A stretch of DNA of 64,000 nucleotides from the NCBI GenBank assembly GCA_001970955.1, contig MPUH01000098.1, positions 1-64,000 on the forward strand, read 5' to 3'. Each line of letters opens with the position of its first letter. Positions within the stretch are counted from its first letter, which is position 1. Shown one piece after another: positions 52,349 through 62,688 of this stretch. Under the pieces are notes generated by a model. The model had not been told where the DNA came from. It saw only the letters and a program-made list of their open reading frames with translations, and ran no database searches. The DNA comes from Stentor coeruleus. Lineage: Eukaryota > Ciliophora > Heterotrichea > Heterotrichida > Stentoridae. The translations under genes and the position numbers were made by a program.

Positions 52349-53002
52349 ATGCTCAGACATATCCATAGATTTTTTTCTGGCAACAGTTATCATGAGAAAC
52401 TAGAATCTTTAAAGCCATTGATTAACAGTCCTTACCCCAGCCCAAACATTACAGCTTTTTTTGCATTAGGTGCTGCCCCTGTTTTTCTTGGAGGTTTATC
52501 CACAGCACTTTTTCCTCACATAAATCTTTTTACAACAATTATTAATGATATTGCTTTATATACTTGTTTATACTCAACAATCCATACTAGTTTTTTAGCT
52601 GGAATCCATTTAGGCTTTAGTTCAGTTTTATATGACCCATTATTAGGAAATAATGATTCAAGATATATTAAACTTCAAATGATTTATCCTTTTTTTGCTC
52701 CAATTATGACTTCTGCTTTTTGTTATGTTTATTGGGTAACTCCATATAGTAATATTAATGCTTTGTATTCGATTAGTGGTATTGCTTTTACTTATTTAGG
52801 AATTTATGCTGGGGATTATTATTATGCTGTAAACCGCAAGACTATTCCGATGTGGTATAAAAGATTGAAGCTTAAGATAACTGTGAGTTCTGTGGCTGGA
52901 TTGATTTTGGTTTTATATGGGGTTTTTATGTTTCCTGAACTTACAAAACCTAAGACACAAACCTTTGCTAGACCATCAAGTCAAATTATATTAGATAATT
53001 AA
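52349..53002 (+). CDS. TMEM69: TMEM69/DUF3429-like membrane protein
   Basis: 217 aa with about five hydrophobic helices: FFALGAAPVFLGGLSTALF, ALYTCLYSTIHTSFLAGIHLG without its last residue, FFAPIMTSAFCYVYWV, YSISGIAFTYLGIYAG and VSSVAGLILVLYGVFMF. The segment KTIPMWYKRLKLKITVSS matches the end of DUF3429 proteins (P-x-W-Y then a basic Leu stretch). TMEM69 and its bacterial relatives are probably inner-membrane proteins, in eukaryotes mitochondrial. The start MLRHIHRFFSG is amphipathic and basic, consistent with mitochondrial import. Function of the family is unknown. Confidence 0.8.
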   Translation: MLRHIHRFFSGNSYHEKLESLKPLINSPYPSPNITAFFALGAAPVFLGGLSTALFPHINLFTTIINDIALYTCLYSTIHTSFLAGIHLGFSSVLYDPLLGNNDSRYIKLQMIYPFFAPIMTSAFCYVYWVTPYSNINALYSISGIAFTYLGIYAGDYYYAVNRKTIPMWYKRLKLKITVSSVAGLILVLYGVFMFPELTKPKTQTFARPSSQIILDN

Positions 53003-53470
53003 TGTTAGGATTATTAAATTGGATTTTTTTAGAGTTTTTGAAGTTTTTAGTTAAAGATCAGGCTTTTTGGGGCTTTTTTCAAAAAAAGAGTTAGGTTGAA
53101 AACGTTTGGATAGAAAATATTTTTTTAGAGAATGAGATATGGTAAAATCTAATAGAACAAAGCGCATGCGTGCAGCCCTTAGAATAAATTTCCATAGATT
53201 CTAATACTAAAAGTTATTACTAAACTCATTTCTAATACAAAATTGAACATATAAAAATGACGTATAACTTTACCCAAAATCCAATATAATCAATCTCGCA
53301 AGCAAAAAGTCACCAAATGAAGTACACTAAGTTGCACTACAAACCTCCTATACCTTTAAAACCAGCATGAATTTTTTTTCTGATTTCTATCAAGATCATC
53401 AAAAAATTTCAAAACCAATTTTTTTTTAAAGTATCTGATTATATAAGATAAAAAAGCTAATCTAACTAAC
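53003..53470. other. 468-bp convergent 3' spacer with an alternating GC motif
   Basis: No gene seen. The left part is G-rich and the right part C-rich on the plus strand. At 53162-53173 there is GCGCATGCGTGC, a purine-pyrimidine alternating tract that stands out in such AT-rich DNA. Confidence 0.5.
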
Positions 53471-53827
53471 CTATTCCAACACAACTCCACGATGACGCCA
53501 TGTAAAAAGTATTTCAATCTCTTTTCCTGTATCATGATCAAATATCTTCTTAGGGATAAACTTATCTTTTTCATGTAAATCCAAGAAGTCTTCAACTTTA
53601 AAACTCTTACGCAAAGGTTTATTTTTACTAATATCGCAAATACTATGAACTTTTTTGATATGACGATTAAGTCCTTTTTTATATTTGTAAGATTTTTCGC
53701 AGAATTGACATAAAAATTCTCTTGCATCTGAATGAGAAGCCATATGTCTTTGTAGAAATTGTTTGCTTTTAAAAGCTCGTTTGCATAAGGTACATAGAAA
53801 TGGTCTTGAAGGGTTGCTAAACTCCAT
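53471..53827 (-). CDS. two-finger C2H2 zinc-finger protein
   Basis: 118 aa. Two adjacent classical C2H2 fingers: CTLCKRAFKSKQFLQRHMASH and, after a linker, CQFCEKSYKYKKGLNRHIKKVH without the final residues quoted here as more than CxxC and HxxxxH. The rest is basic with EVL-like strands (FIPKKIFDHDTGKEIEILF). Two fingers are enough for sequence-specific DNA binding but no target can be inferred. The ORF ends in HRGVVLE. A GT-AG segment at the very end lacks the intron consensus and leads to a quick stop, so I keep the simple ORF. Confidence 0.85.
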   Translation of the reverse strand: MEFSNPSRPFLCTLCKRAFKSKQFLQRHMASHSDAREFLCQFCEKSYKYKKGLNRHIKKVHSICDISKNKPLRKSFKVEDFLDLHEKDKFIPKKIFDHDTGKEIEILFTWRHRGVVLE

Positions 53828-54313
53828 TTTTTTTAAAATCCATTATGCTTTAGCTTGTATTTTTAGGAAGTTAATATATGTTGGCTTTAAGGGAAAAAAT
53901 GAAAGTGAAGTTTATATTAGTATTAAATTTGGCAAGTTTAAATAGAATGTTTGTAATTGTTATTTAAATGATAAGACAGTAAGAGTTTTTTTTGTTTTTC
54001 ATGGGTTAAATAATTGTATTAAAGCATAATAATCTTTATCCTAGAAAATAAACTTATTATTCCAAGAAAAATCATAATTTATCATCCAAGTTAAATTTTA
54101 TATTCTATTCAATATCTCTATTTCACACATCTTATATAAAATATATAAACATATAAACTTGTTTTATCAACATATTCATTATAATTTAATCTTTCTTAAT
54201 TATCTTCCTTTAACCCTATCTAAAATTGTTTATCCATACATAACCAAGCCATTTCTCTTTCTAAACAAAAAACTATTCCATTTAGTTTGATAAATATTTA
54301 ACCTATAAGCGTA
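53828..54313. other. 486-bp divergent intergenic spacer
   Basis: No gene seen. G-rich near the zinc-finger gene and C-rich near the 54314 start (on the plus strand), again with the switch in the middle. A plus-strand ORF of 60 codons at the left edge overlaps the zinc-finger start and looks like a shadow. Confidence 0.45.
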
Positions 54314-54880
54314 ATGTTTTCAGTTCAGGGAACTAAACTCAATGGATTCAAGCCTATAAAAGTGAAAAAAAAGCATGAAATCCAAATCTCTCTATTTTTC
54401 GGTAAGGAAAAAACATCAAAAAGATTCAACAAAACAAGGTACCATCCTGACATATCAGAAACTCATACCGATAGTTCTCTTCTAATAGATAAGAATTGTA
54501 AAGATAATACAACTCCAGATCAATGCTCTCCAGTCACTATATCACCTAAATGCTTAACCAAAACTCCTACACCTTACTTGATAAAAAAGAATCATAAATT
54601 TTCCATACAAAAATATGAGTTTGAGCCACCGATAAACGGAGGAATTTATAATAATTCATATTTTGATGAAATGAAGGAAAGTGTTCATTCGAAATCATGT
54701 ATACATCGTAAAGCATTGAAAACTCAAGAATTTGGCATAAGATTTCATAAGACCGAAAAAAGGACAAACAATAAAAATATTATGAAAGACCCTAGTATGA
54801 ATTTATCTGCAATTCCTAAGACTAGAAAGCAGAAGAAAAGAATTGTGCATAAAATAACTTTACTTGAAGCTTTAAGTTAA
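54314..54880 (+). CDS. hypothetical basic protein
   Basis: 188 aa, Lys-, Thr- and His-rich, no predicted membrane segment or coiled coil. Short hydrophobic patch ISLFFGKE near residue 27; otherwise disordered. The C-terminus KQKKRIVHKITLLEALS is amphipathic. No family is recognised. The upstream C-rich tract and the full-length single ORF support it as a gene. Confidence 0.6.
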   Translation: MFSVQGTKLNGFKPIKVKKKHEIQISLFFGKEKTSKRFNKTRYHPDISETHTDSSLLIDKNCKDNTTPDQCSPVTISPKCLTKTPTPYLIKKNHKFSIQKYEFEPPINGGIYNNSYFDEMKESVHSKSCIHRKALKTQEFGIRFHKTEKRTNNKNIMKDPSMNLSAIPKTRKQKKRIVHKITLLEALS

Positions 54881-55460
54881 ATAATAAATAATGAGATGGA
54901 AAATAATAGGATTTTTCTTATTGGGTATTTTTAAAGTAGTAGTTTTGAGGAATTTTTTACTCTTTGAAGAAATATGATTTGAAATTGTGTGCAAGAAGGA
55001 GGATTAATCTAGAGTTTTCTCTTCCCCTTTTGTCACAATGATTTCTCTATCCTAATTTTTCGAAATTAGATTTTCTATAGTATTTTAACAAACAGAAAGG
55101 TGAGAAATATAGTATTCATTGTTGTTACAACATAAATTATTAATAATTTAACAACTTAAAATTATGTATTTTTTATTCTAGCTATGATTATTATTATCTA
55201 AAATATATTTCACTTGATAGAATTCTATCGCAAAACAAACATTTTTCAGTGTTCATCACAAAAATTTATCTGTAAAAACTACTTAATTTTCACATTTTAA
55301 TCTTACTAATATACAAAATTTATTTATAAAAACCGCTTAATTTTCTTATCTTAATCTCTACTAAATCATTTCTTAATAGTATAAAAGTAAGATTATATGA
55401 TTATTTAATTATATCTATGTATTCAAAGTTGTATAAAAAATACTTATGACTTTTAAATTT
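54881..55460. other. 580-bp convergent 3' spacer
   Basis: No gene seen. Contains an imperfect 54-bp tandem repeat (listed separately). G-rich at the left, just after the upstream stop, becoming AT-rich. Confidence 0.45.
55261..55364. repeat. imperfect 54-bp direct repeat, two copies
   Basis: 55261-55309 and 55315-55364 align over about 49 bp, both beginning AAAATTTAT and sharing CTTAATTTTC. There are several mismatches, so the copies are not recent. It lies in non-coding DNA between convergent genes. Confidence 0.55.
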
Positions 55461-56330
55461 TTAAGACAATGTATATTCTTTGGATACCCGAGATATTACC
55501 TCATCTAATTCTTGTTTGTCGAAACGAGTTTTAATTAGTTCTAAAACTCTTCTATTTTTTTGATCTTGAAGCATGAAAAATTGGAGTTCTGATTTTTGTT
55601 TCTGCATCTTTTCAGATTGTTTCATAAATTTAGATAAAATGCCTTCAGTCTTTTTATCAAAGTCTTTAACAGAATTAAGTTTTATTTCTAATTCTTTTAT
55701 TCTTGATATTAGTACTAGATTTTTTGTTGAAAAAATCTCAAGATCATCTGTGCATTTTTCTAACTTTTTTACTAAAAGTATTTTTTCTTTACATAACCTT
55801 CTATTTTCTCCTATAAGATTTTGATTAGTTTCTTCTAAAAGTTTTTTCTCATTTTCCATAAAAGCGATATGTGTCTCATTCTTACAGTATTTTTTTATTC
55901 CGTCAAAAATAAGCTTGAAAATCTCTTCAAATGGTTTAAGGTATTTGAGAGTTTCATAAAAAAAAAGGTTGTATATTTCTAATTCTTTCTCTGGGCTAAA
56001 GCTTTCATCGTCCATAGAACTTAAAGCAGTTTTGAGTTTGTTGAGGAGCAAATTAGCTTTAAGATATGTCGAAGAATTTGCGTTTAATTGTGTTGGGCAT
56101 TGCATAAAAGCCCTAGACTTAAAGCCTAAGCTGCTTTTTCCAAAGTTTTCAGTCTCAGGCTCTTTCGAAGTATCTTGGCTAGGAAAGTATATTTTTTTCT
56201 TAGCAAGCGAGGTTTTTATGCAAGACTGGCTATAAATTAATAAACTCTTTGATGTTCTAGAGTGGAATCTTTCTTTATTTACTCTCTTTAAGGAATATGT
56301 TCTCAAGCTCGGGTTTATCATCAATTCCAT
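55461..56330 (-). CDS. coiled-coil protein, possibly TSNAXIP1-N-like
   Basis: 289 aa. A basic disordered N-terminus is followed, at residues about 95-145, by a helical segment with FSPEKELEIYNLFFYETLKY and FEEIFKLIFDGIKKY. This faintly resembles the TSNAXIP1 N-terminal domain, in which two short helices precede a long coiled coil. A coiled coil then runs to the end (LKNLVLISRIKELEIKLN-type heptads). The family match is a guess from layout; the gene itself is well supported. Confidence 0.75.
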   Translation of the reverse strand: MELMINPSLRTYSLKRVNKERFHSRTSKSLLIYSQSCIKTSLAKKKIYFPSQDTSKEPETENFGKSSLGFKSRAFMQCPTQLNANSSTYLKANLLLNKLKTALSSMDDESFSPEKELEIYNLFFYETLKYLKPFEEIFKLIFDGIKKYCKNETHIAFMENEKKLLEETNQNLIGENRRLCKEKILLVKKLEKCTDDLEIFSTKNLVLISRIKELEIKLNSVKDFDKKTEGILSKFMKQSEKMQKQKSELQFFMLQDQKNRRVLELIKTRFDKQELDEVISRVSKEYTLS

Positions 56331-56451
56331 TAACGATTTTTATCGTATTTTTTACTATTGATTTATATTATTTACATTACTCATTATACAATTAAAGTTT
56401 TACAATTAAAACAAGCTAATAAATAATTTTAATCAAATTAAACTCATAAGT

Positions 56452-59375
56452 TTACAAAACAGGAAGTTTAGATGTATCCTGACTAGTATCTTTTTCTCTT
56501 ACAGGAGATTTAGCCCGCTTAAGTCTATCTGCCGTATAATTTCTCCTATTTGTTTTATATCGGCTTTTCGCTCTATAAGTATCAACTAAAGTTGGGGTTA
56601 TAGAGTTCAAAATCCATTTTTCAGATTTCTCATATTGGAATTTGTCGTGATTCTGATTTTTATTTATCATTTGGAGTTTTTTAGGACTTTTGTTTATACG
56701 GTGCTTAATAAATCTGATTTTCTTAGCAGCTTCATATAACATATCAGTAGGTGAAGCATAAAAGTCAAAAGCTTTAGAGACAAAAAGCTTTTTAAAAATG
56801 AACTTAAACATGAGTTTTTTCCAATTATTCAAAGGCCTGTCATTAAAAGGTCTCATTGGTTTCAATGAAGTATTGGGTGTTAAACTTTGAGAAGTATTTT
56901 CTTCAACTTTAAAAGCTTCAATCATATCGATGATTCTTTTTTTTTCCTTTTCAAACTTATCAGTACCCAAATACCCTCTTAGATATATTGAAATTTTATC
57001 TTTCTCACCTTCTATAATCCTTCTATTTATAACCCTTTCCCATAATGTTTGTATATCATTAAAATCTAATTTTTTTAACCCTTTAAGTTGTGTGTGTATT
57101 TGAAATTCTTTTTTATAAGCTTCAGTTGCTTGGATAATCGTAGGGTTTTTTTGATCTATTGAAGTATCTAAAGCGTTAATTCCAGGAAGACTTGTAAATT
57201 TTTCTATTTTCATATTTTCATTTCGATTGTCTCTTTCTAAAAATGATTTCTCGAGTTTTGCATATTGAGATTTATTCATAAGTCCTCTGATTAAAGAATT
57301 GTCTTGTAGGTTAGTATCNTGTTAATTCCAGGAAGACTTGTAAATTTTTCTATTTTCATATTTTCATTTCGATTGTCTCTTTCTAAAAATGATTTCTCGC
57401 GTTTTGCATATTGAGATTTATTCATAAGTCCTCTGATTAAAGAATTGTCTTGTAGGTTAGTATCATAATTTAATGTTTCTCTAACAGTCTGAATCCCTTT
57501 TTCAAGTTTAGTTACTAATGGTTTTTGTAAAGTATTTGCTATAAGGTCTTCTATTTCTTGCTCAGAAGATATAAAAGATAATGAGTTTTGATCTTTACTT
57601 CTGTTTAAAAACGAGCTCACATAGTCTATTATTTTTATAAACAACTGTGAAGATGTTTGGGTTTGTGAATTCTTTACTGTTAATGTAAGTGTTTGAGTAT
57701 GCTGAGTTTCATATTTTTTATCTTTTTGTTCTGGTTTTTCACAAGCATTATCATTAATATCTGCACTTATAGATGTGGCTATTGATTTTTTTAATACAAA
57801 ATTCGCAGAATGTGCTCTTTTTTCATATTCTATATCTTTATTTGCATTTATTTCTCCTGATGGAATATCTAATTCACTTTCATCTTCTGCAATAAGTTCT
57901 TCAAGGTCTTCAGCTAATACTTTGTTATTTTTTTTTATTTCTTCATCAATATTTATAAGTGCTTGTTTTAATTGGTCTATAGCATTATCAATAGTTTTTT
58001 CTCTTTCTCCGCTTTTTGGAGTTCGATTTCGATTCGCTATTGGTCTTCTTGGTGATGCTGATTTTATTTGTGTTTTTTTCATTATAGTATTTTTCTTAAA
58101 CTCCTCAATCTTATTTTCCGCTACAAGTTTTGTGATTTTATTCTTAACCCCTTCATCTTTNTCCTCAATCTTATTTTCCGCTACAAGTTTTGTGATTTTA
58201 TTCTTAACCCCTTCATCTTTTAAATTAGAAGATATCGAAACAATTCCTTCTTTAAAATCATCGAATTTCTTAGTAATAACTTCAATTGAATTCAACTCGA
58301 AAATCCCTTGAGTTTTCATCATAGTCTCAAGCTTAATAAAATTCTGTTTACCCACATACTTTAATGCTTTTTGTTTAAGTTGTGATGATAAATTTGAAGA
58401 TTCGAAAACAGTCCCTAAACACCAGGAAAGACTAGAGAAATTTATCAAAAGCTTAGAATTTGATTCTTGTAACTCACTAAATTTATCAAGAAGTAACTGT
58501 AATTTACTATTAAGCCCTTTAATAAGCTTCTCATCTTTATTTCTTCTTTTTTCATATACACGTTTTATATTCAATAATTTCTTAATTTTATTCAAAGCAC
58601 TTGGTAAGTCACGTATAGGTGAAGAGTCAAAATTTTGTTTTATTATATTTTCTTCCATCCAAATCCTTTCATTTTCTCTACTAATTTGCTCTTCTATTCT
58701 CATACCACATTGATCAATTTGCTTTTTAAAAAACTCAGTTAAAGATATGATTTCGTTTTCAAGGTTTTGGATTTTGATTCCAGCTTTTTGTTTTATGTCT
58801 GCGATTTTGTAAAAATATTTGTTTTCAAGTAGGTCCATTTCGAGTATGTATTTTTCGACTTCGATTTTGAGCATTCTTTCAACTTCTACATGCCGACTCC
58901 AGAGTTCTTCACTTATTTCTTCAATTTCTTTGTTTGTTATTGGCTTGCATTCATCTACAGAAGATAAGAAACTAAAAGCTGCACCTGGGGATGTGTTTTT
59001 TGTGTAGAAATCTGGATTTTCTGGGCTGATTTCAACAGAGAGGTCGATATTTTCAACCATGTTTTTCATATCAGTCACTTTGTCTTGAATGCTGTCGTAG
59101 TTTTCCATTACGTTTTTTATCTCCTCGGCTAAAGTTAAGAGTTTAGGTCTTTTCACGATGTTTCTGGTTGAAGATGGCACTTTTAAGCCATCCATTGAGA
59201 GGATTTCTTGATTGATTATCGGCTCCAACTTGCACATACTCTCGATTATGATTTTCTGCACAGATCTCATTCTAAGCATTTTCCTTACAAGAAATTCTTT
59301 GATTTGTATATTTTCAGTTTTTGCTAGCATGAAGGAACTGAGAAATGAAACAAGGCTATGCTGTAGAACTTCCAT
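56452..59375 (-). CDS. long coiled-coil protein (two assembly joins inside)
   Basis: 905 aa after removing one copy at each of two joins (146 bp and 60 bp); the total is then 906 codons. The ATG at 59375 is used; the frame reaches two codons further to a TTG only. A helical N-terminal region is followed by coiled coil at about residues 160-310. A Ser/Arg-rich linker follows (ASPRRPIANRNRTPKSGER), then an acidic stretch (EDLEELIAEDESELDIPS). Helical segments with a basic, disordered C-terminus complete it. No family is recognised. Its size and build resemble ciliary or cortical structural proteins. Confidence 0.78.
57174..57464. other. assembly overlap at a single N (57319)
   Basis: 57174-57318 and 57320-57464 are the same 145 bp with two mismatches (first base, and A versus C in CTCGAG / CTCGCG). 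Removing one copy joins the two ORF halves in frame. Confidence 0.93.
58102..58220. other. assembly overlap at a single N (58161)
   Basis: 58102-58160 and 58162-58220 are an identical 59 bp. In the gene it repeats the residues DEGVKNKITKLVAENKIE; with N included the insertion is 60 bp, so the frame is kept and a naive gene model would contain a false duplicated peptide. Confidence 0.93.
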
Positions 59376-60751
59376 ATTCAATTATTTGCCAAAAAAAAAA
59401 TTAGTATATAAAATTTATTAAGTTAACAGCATCTTTAGAATAGATCAATGAGGGTTGTAGATAATAATTTCATTTTGTTGAATTTTTTTTTGTGAGTTTT
59501 TATATGATTAAAAGCTTTGAAGTTTTTTTATTTAGATTATTATTATTAGGTTGCTTGAATGCATTTTTGAAATTATGATTTTTCGTTTTAGATGTTTACA
59601 CAAAATGAATACTTTGCTATTATAAAATGTAGAAAATATTTGCTTTATTATGTATAATTGTACAGGGTATACAAAAATATTTCTTTATTATAGAAAAATA
59701 TATTGTAATTATCATTTTAATGATAAAATTCGTTTAAATCGCTTTTTTTGCATATTATTTATTGTATTCTAAATAAATTTTTTTAGACTGAGGATTTATT
59801 TATAACTATAATAAACCTAGTTTAGATATATATGCTTAATAATCATGAAGTGGCTTCTTAATGATATTATAAATATCTTAGCTATACTTATATTAACTAT
59901 TGGCCTTATACTTAATTCCCATCTTATTTCCTTGCCTTAAAAACTTAGATCATTAGATAAACCAATCTATTAAATAAAAAAAAATATTTGTTGAATTCTG
60001 GCTTAGTGGCAAAACACTCTAATATAAGAGGTTTTCTTTATGAAACGAACTAAGATCATTAAAATTAATGTTTTACTCTGTATTTAAAAATTACAAGAAA
60101 ATGACAGCCATAAGATAAATTATAAATCAAGCTTAAGTTCTTAAAAGTTCTATTCAAAATAAAGTGAGGGTATTTTAATATTTCATGATACATATCCATT
60201 ATCATATACAAATTGTATGGCACTTTTTATAACTATTTAGTTAAATCTATCATATGAGTAAATATCAATTCAATATGTGATAGGAATTTTTGTTTTTCGA
60301 CAAAATAAACTACAACTAAATGCACATTTAGTAAAAATAAAATATATAAATTTTAATATCTAAGATCCTTTATATTAGATTATGGAAATTCTAACCTAAA
60401 CTTAAAATATTTTCCATATTAGATTTAGTTTTACAACCAAATAAGCATAATTTTCTATGAAACAATATTCAGCATAAACTTCATAGTTTAAAAAATCTGC
60501 ATATAAGTTTTCTAATTATATCAAAATGATTAATTCTTATCCTGAAACCCTACTGACCTTATTTACTTCAAANAATATTCAGCATAAACTTCATAGTTTA
60601 AAAAATCTGCATATAAGTTTTCTAATTATATCAAAATAATTAATTCTTATCCTGAAACCCTACTGACCTTATTTACTTCAAACAATTGACTTCAGTCGAT
60701 AAAAATGCAGTCATATAAACCTCTAATTTTGAATGGTGATTTATAAATAAA
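59376..60751. other. 1.38-kb divergent intergenic spacer
   Basis: No gene seen. Uniformly AT-rich, less skewed than other spacers. It contains the sixth N-joined duplication. A stretch near 60010 (GGCTTAGTGGC) looks briefly like a tRNA D-arm but has no matching T-arm or acceptor stem. Confidence 0.45.
60461..60687. other. assembly overlap at a single N (60573), non-coding
   Basis: About 111 bp before the N, ending in ACTTCAAA, recur after it from AATATTCAGC with one mismatch (G versus A in CAAAATGATT / CAAAATAATT). Same artefact type as the coding joins, here in a spacer. Confidence 0.9.
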
Positions 60752-61219
60752 ATGTTCAGAATGATGCGGTTGAACATAACCAAGGGTATTCCTTCAAGAC
60801 TAAAGCTCAATCAGAAGCCTGAAAAATCCTATGACTTTATCAGGTATCCATACGGGAATTCTCCTATAAAAATAGTAGGCGAATGGAAAATCGATCACTC
60901 TTACGATTTCGGCCCAGAACAACTTGACTATGAAGACCATTCTATGACAATGTTACATCAAAGACCAACTCATTGGAGAAGTTCTTGGCTATTCCTTTTA
61001 GCTATGTCCTCTTGGTGCTTTTTCTACTTTACTTGGGTTGAAATGCCATTCCCAGGAATTCTTTGGGGCCAAAGTACAATGAACGTCCAGATGAATGGTA
61101 TCAAATATTTAAACAATAATGAAGGGTATCATAATTGGGACAAACTACTTGCTGAATATAAGAAAAGTATTGCAAGTGATGATGAAGACCTTGAAGAAGT
61201 TGAGGCAGAGGAAGATTAA
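60752..61219 (+). CDS. small single-pass membrane protein, probably mitochondrial
   Basis: 155 aa. A basic N-terminus with Met/Arg (MFRMMRLNITKGIPSRLK) could be a mitochondrial import signal. One membrane helix (SSWLFLLAMSSWCFFYFTW) lies near residue 80, and the C-terminus is strongly acidic (DDEDLEEVEAEED). The layout resembles small accessory subunits of respiratory complexes, but I cannot name one. It is a clean ORF preceded by a C-containing leader with TTATAAATAA before the ATG. Confidence 0.75.
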   Translation: MFRMMRLNITKGIPSRLKLNQKPEKSYDFIRYPYGNSPIKIVGEWKIDHSYDFGPEQLDYEDHSMTMLHQRPTHWRSSWLFLLAMSSWCFFYFTWVEMPFPGILWGQSTMNVQMNGIKYLNNNEGYHNWDKLLAEYKKSIASDDEDLEEVEAEED

Positions 61220-61414
61220 ATACCGATAGCCTAATAGAGTTTAGGAAGTTTAAAAGTATGAATTTTGATTAGGAAAATATTCATAAAAGGATGTTGATAG
61301 GAGGATGAAAAGAGGATTTTTGTGTAGATAATTTTAGAAGATGATATGATTTTTTATGGTGGAAGATAGGTGTTAAGATTAAGTTTTTGTACATATAATT
61401 AGAGATATACCGAA

Positions 61415-61729
61415 TTAGAGCTTAGAGAATTCATGTGGAAGAGAGTCAGCGGATTTCTTCAAATTAATGTCTAGATCTTCTGAATCGCTATCTACTGAGT
61501 CGTCACTAAGATTGTATTTTATTACTTGCATTGTAGCTAATGAACCAACAGCAATTACTTCAAGCATCTAATTATTTCTTACATTCTTGAGTCCTGATGC
61601 AATATTTGAAACAATTGCTTCTCTTGCAAGGGGTTCAAGCATTTCTTCAACGGAATTTAGTAATTCTGCGTCTCCATTAACGAAAGTTTCCTCAAAAATA
61701 TCAGAAGATGATTCTAAGCTGTTTCCCAT
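61415..61729 (-). CDS. short two-exon gene with possible N-myristoylation site
   Basis: 99 aa. Exon 1 (61583-61729) starts MGNSLESSSDIFEETFV. Exon 2 (61415-61567) continues MLEVIAVGSLATMQVIK and ends EFSKL. A 15-nt intron, GTAAGAAATAATTAG (61568-61582), separates them and fits the consensus. Each exon is short enough to be overlooked by a length-cut ORF search. The Gly-2 with Ser-4 could be myristoylated. The rest is acidic and Ser-rich (DDSVDSDSEDLD), with one hydrophobic patch. Family unknown. The intron match is the main evidence that it is real. Confidence 0.7.
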
Positions 61730-62688
61730 ATTTACTTATTGTGTTGTTTAGAGTGTGTATAGAAAACCTTTTAATATTATTTGAGGGAATAGTTAAAACT
61801 TATTAAATAAAAGATTGTATTCTGAACGTTTTCTGCAATTTCTTTAAAGCTTGTCCCTTCTTGTTTTTGAATTCATTCATGTCAAGTTGTGGTAAAATCT
61901 ATCTTATATATAATTGTACTGTTAAGTAAGAAAAATATAAATAGTATATCTTTAGTATTACAGTTTTAAACCATCAAATCCAAATTCATTTTCAATTGTT
62001 TTCCTGCTCATTTTTCTATATTTTAAAGCTCTCAGTTTTTTATGCCTGACATTTTCTATGTTCACACTTAATAATATTTTTTCACTATTCAGAGCCAGAA
62101 ATATTTAAAATTTTGAATATTGATGATTTTTATAAGAACAATAACTTTTATCAAAGCTACAATTAGTTTGTTTTCTAATCTCTTATGTTTCTTTCTTGTA
62201 TATGAATAGAAGTCTTCAAATTTTATAATATTTTTGTAATAAATCTCATATATATATAAAAGAAGAATGATAAACTTTTCTATAAGACGTTTCTAGAACA
62301 AATTTAGATCTAATAGACAAAAATTTTATTGATAAAATGTAAGGAAAAATATGTTTATCATCATAAACTGATGGTGTATTTATAGCATTTACATATAAAT
62401 TTTCATGTTAAATGCAATCCATATTAAATAGCAACTAGAAATTATTAATAAATAATATTTTTTGATGAAAAGTATTTTAAAAAATTAAGCATATGAGAAT
62501 TTTATTATCATTATTATTTAATCAGTTTTTATAAATATACTTTATAGTAAAAAGTTAGAATTTGCGTTTATATGAGAAATTATCAAGGTGAAATCTATTA
62601 AAAAAGCAATAACACTATCACTAAAATATTATTAAACTTGATATCAAGATAATAAAAACCATATTTGAAGATAAGTACATTTTATAAA
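61730..62688. other. 959-bp divergent intergenic spacer
   Basis: No gene supported. AT-rich throughout. On the minus strand from about 62290 to 61958 two overlapping open frames (about 65 and 46 codons) have coding-like composition, but there is no start codon and no consensus intron joining them. Confidence 0.4.

Noticed and set aside
53471-53500. Possible 15-nt intron GTTGTGTTGGAATAG at the end of the zinc-finger gene
   Set aside because: Lacks GTA and the TA at 9-10, and splicing it leads to a stop within a few codons.
60000-60060. tRNA-like GGCTTAGTGGCAAAACACTC
   Set aside because: It resembles a D-arm, but there is no T-arm GTTCRA motif and no complementary acceptor stem in the next 60 bases.
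61958-62290. Coding-like minus-strand frames (about 65 and 46 codons)
   Set aside because: No start codon and no 15-nt consensus intron connects them; runs of this length are expected by chance in a kilobase of AT-rich DNA read in six frames.
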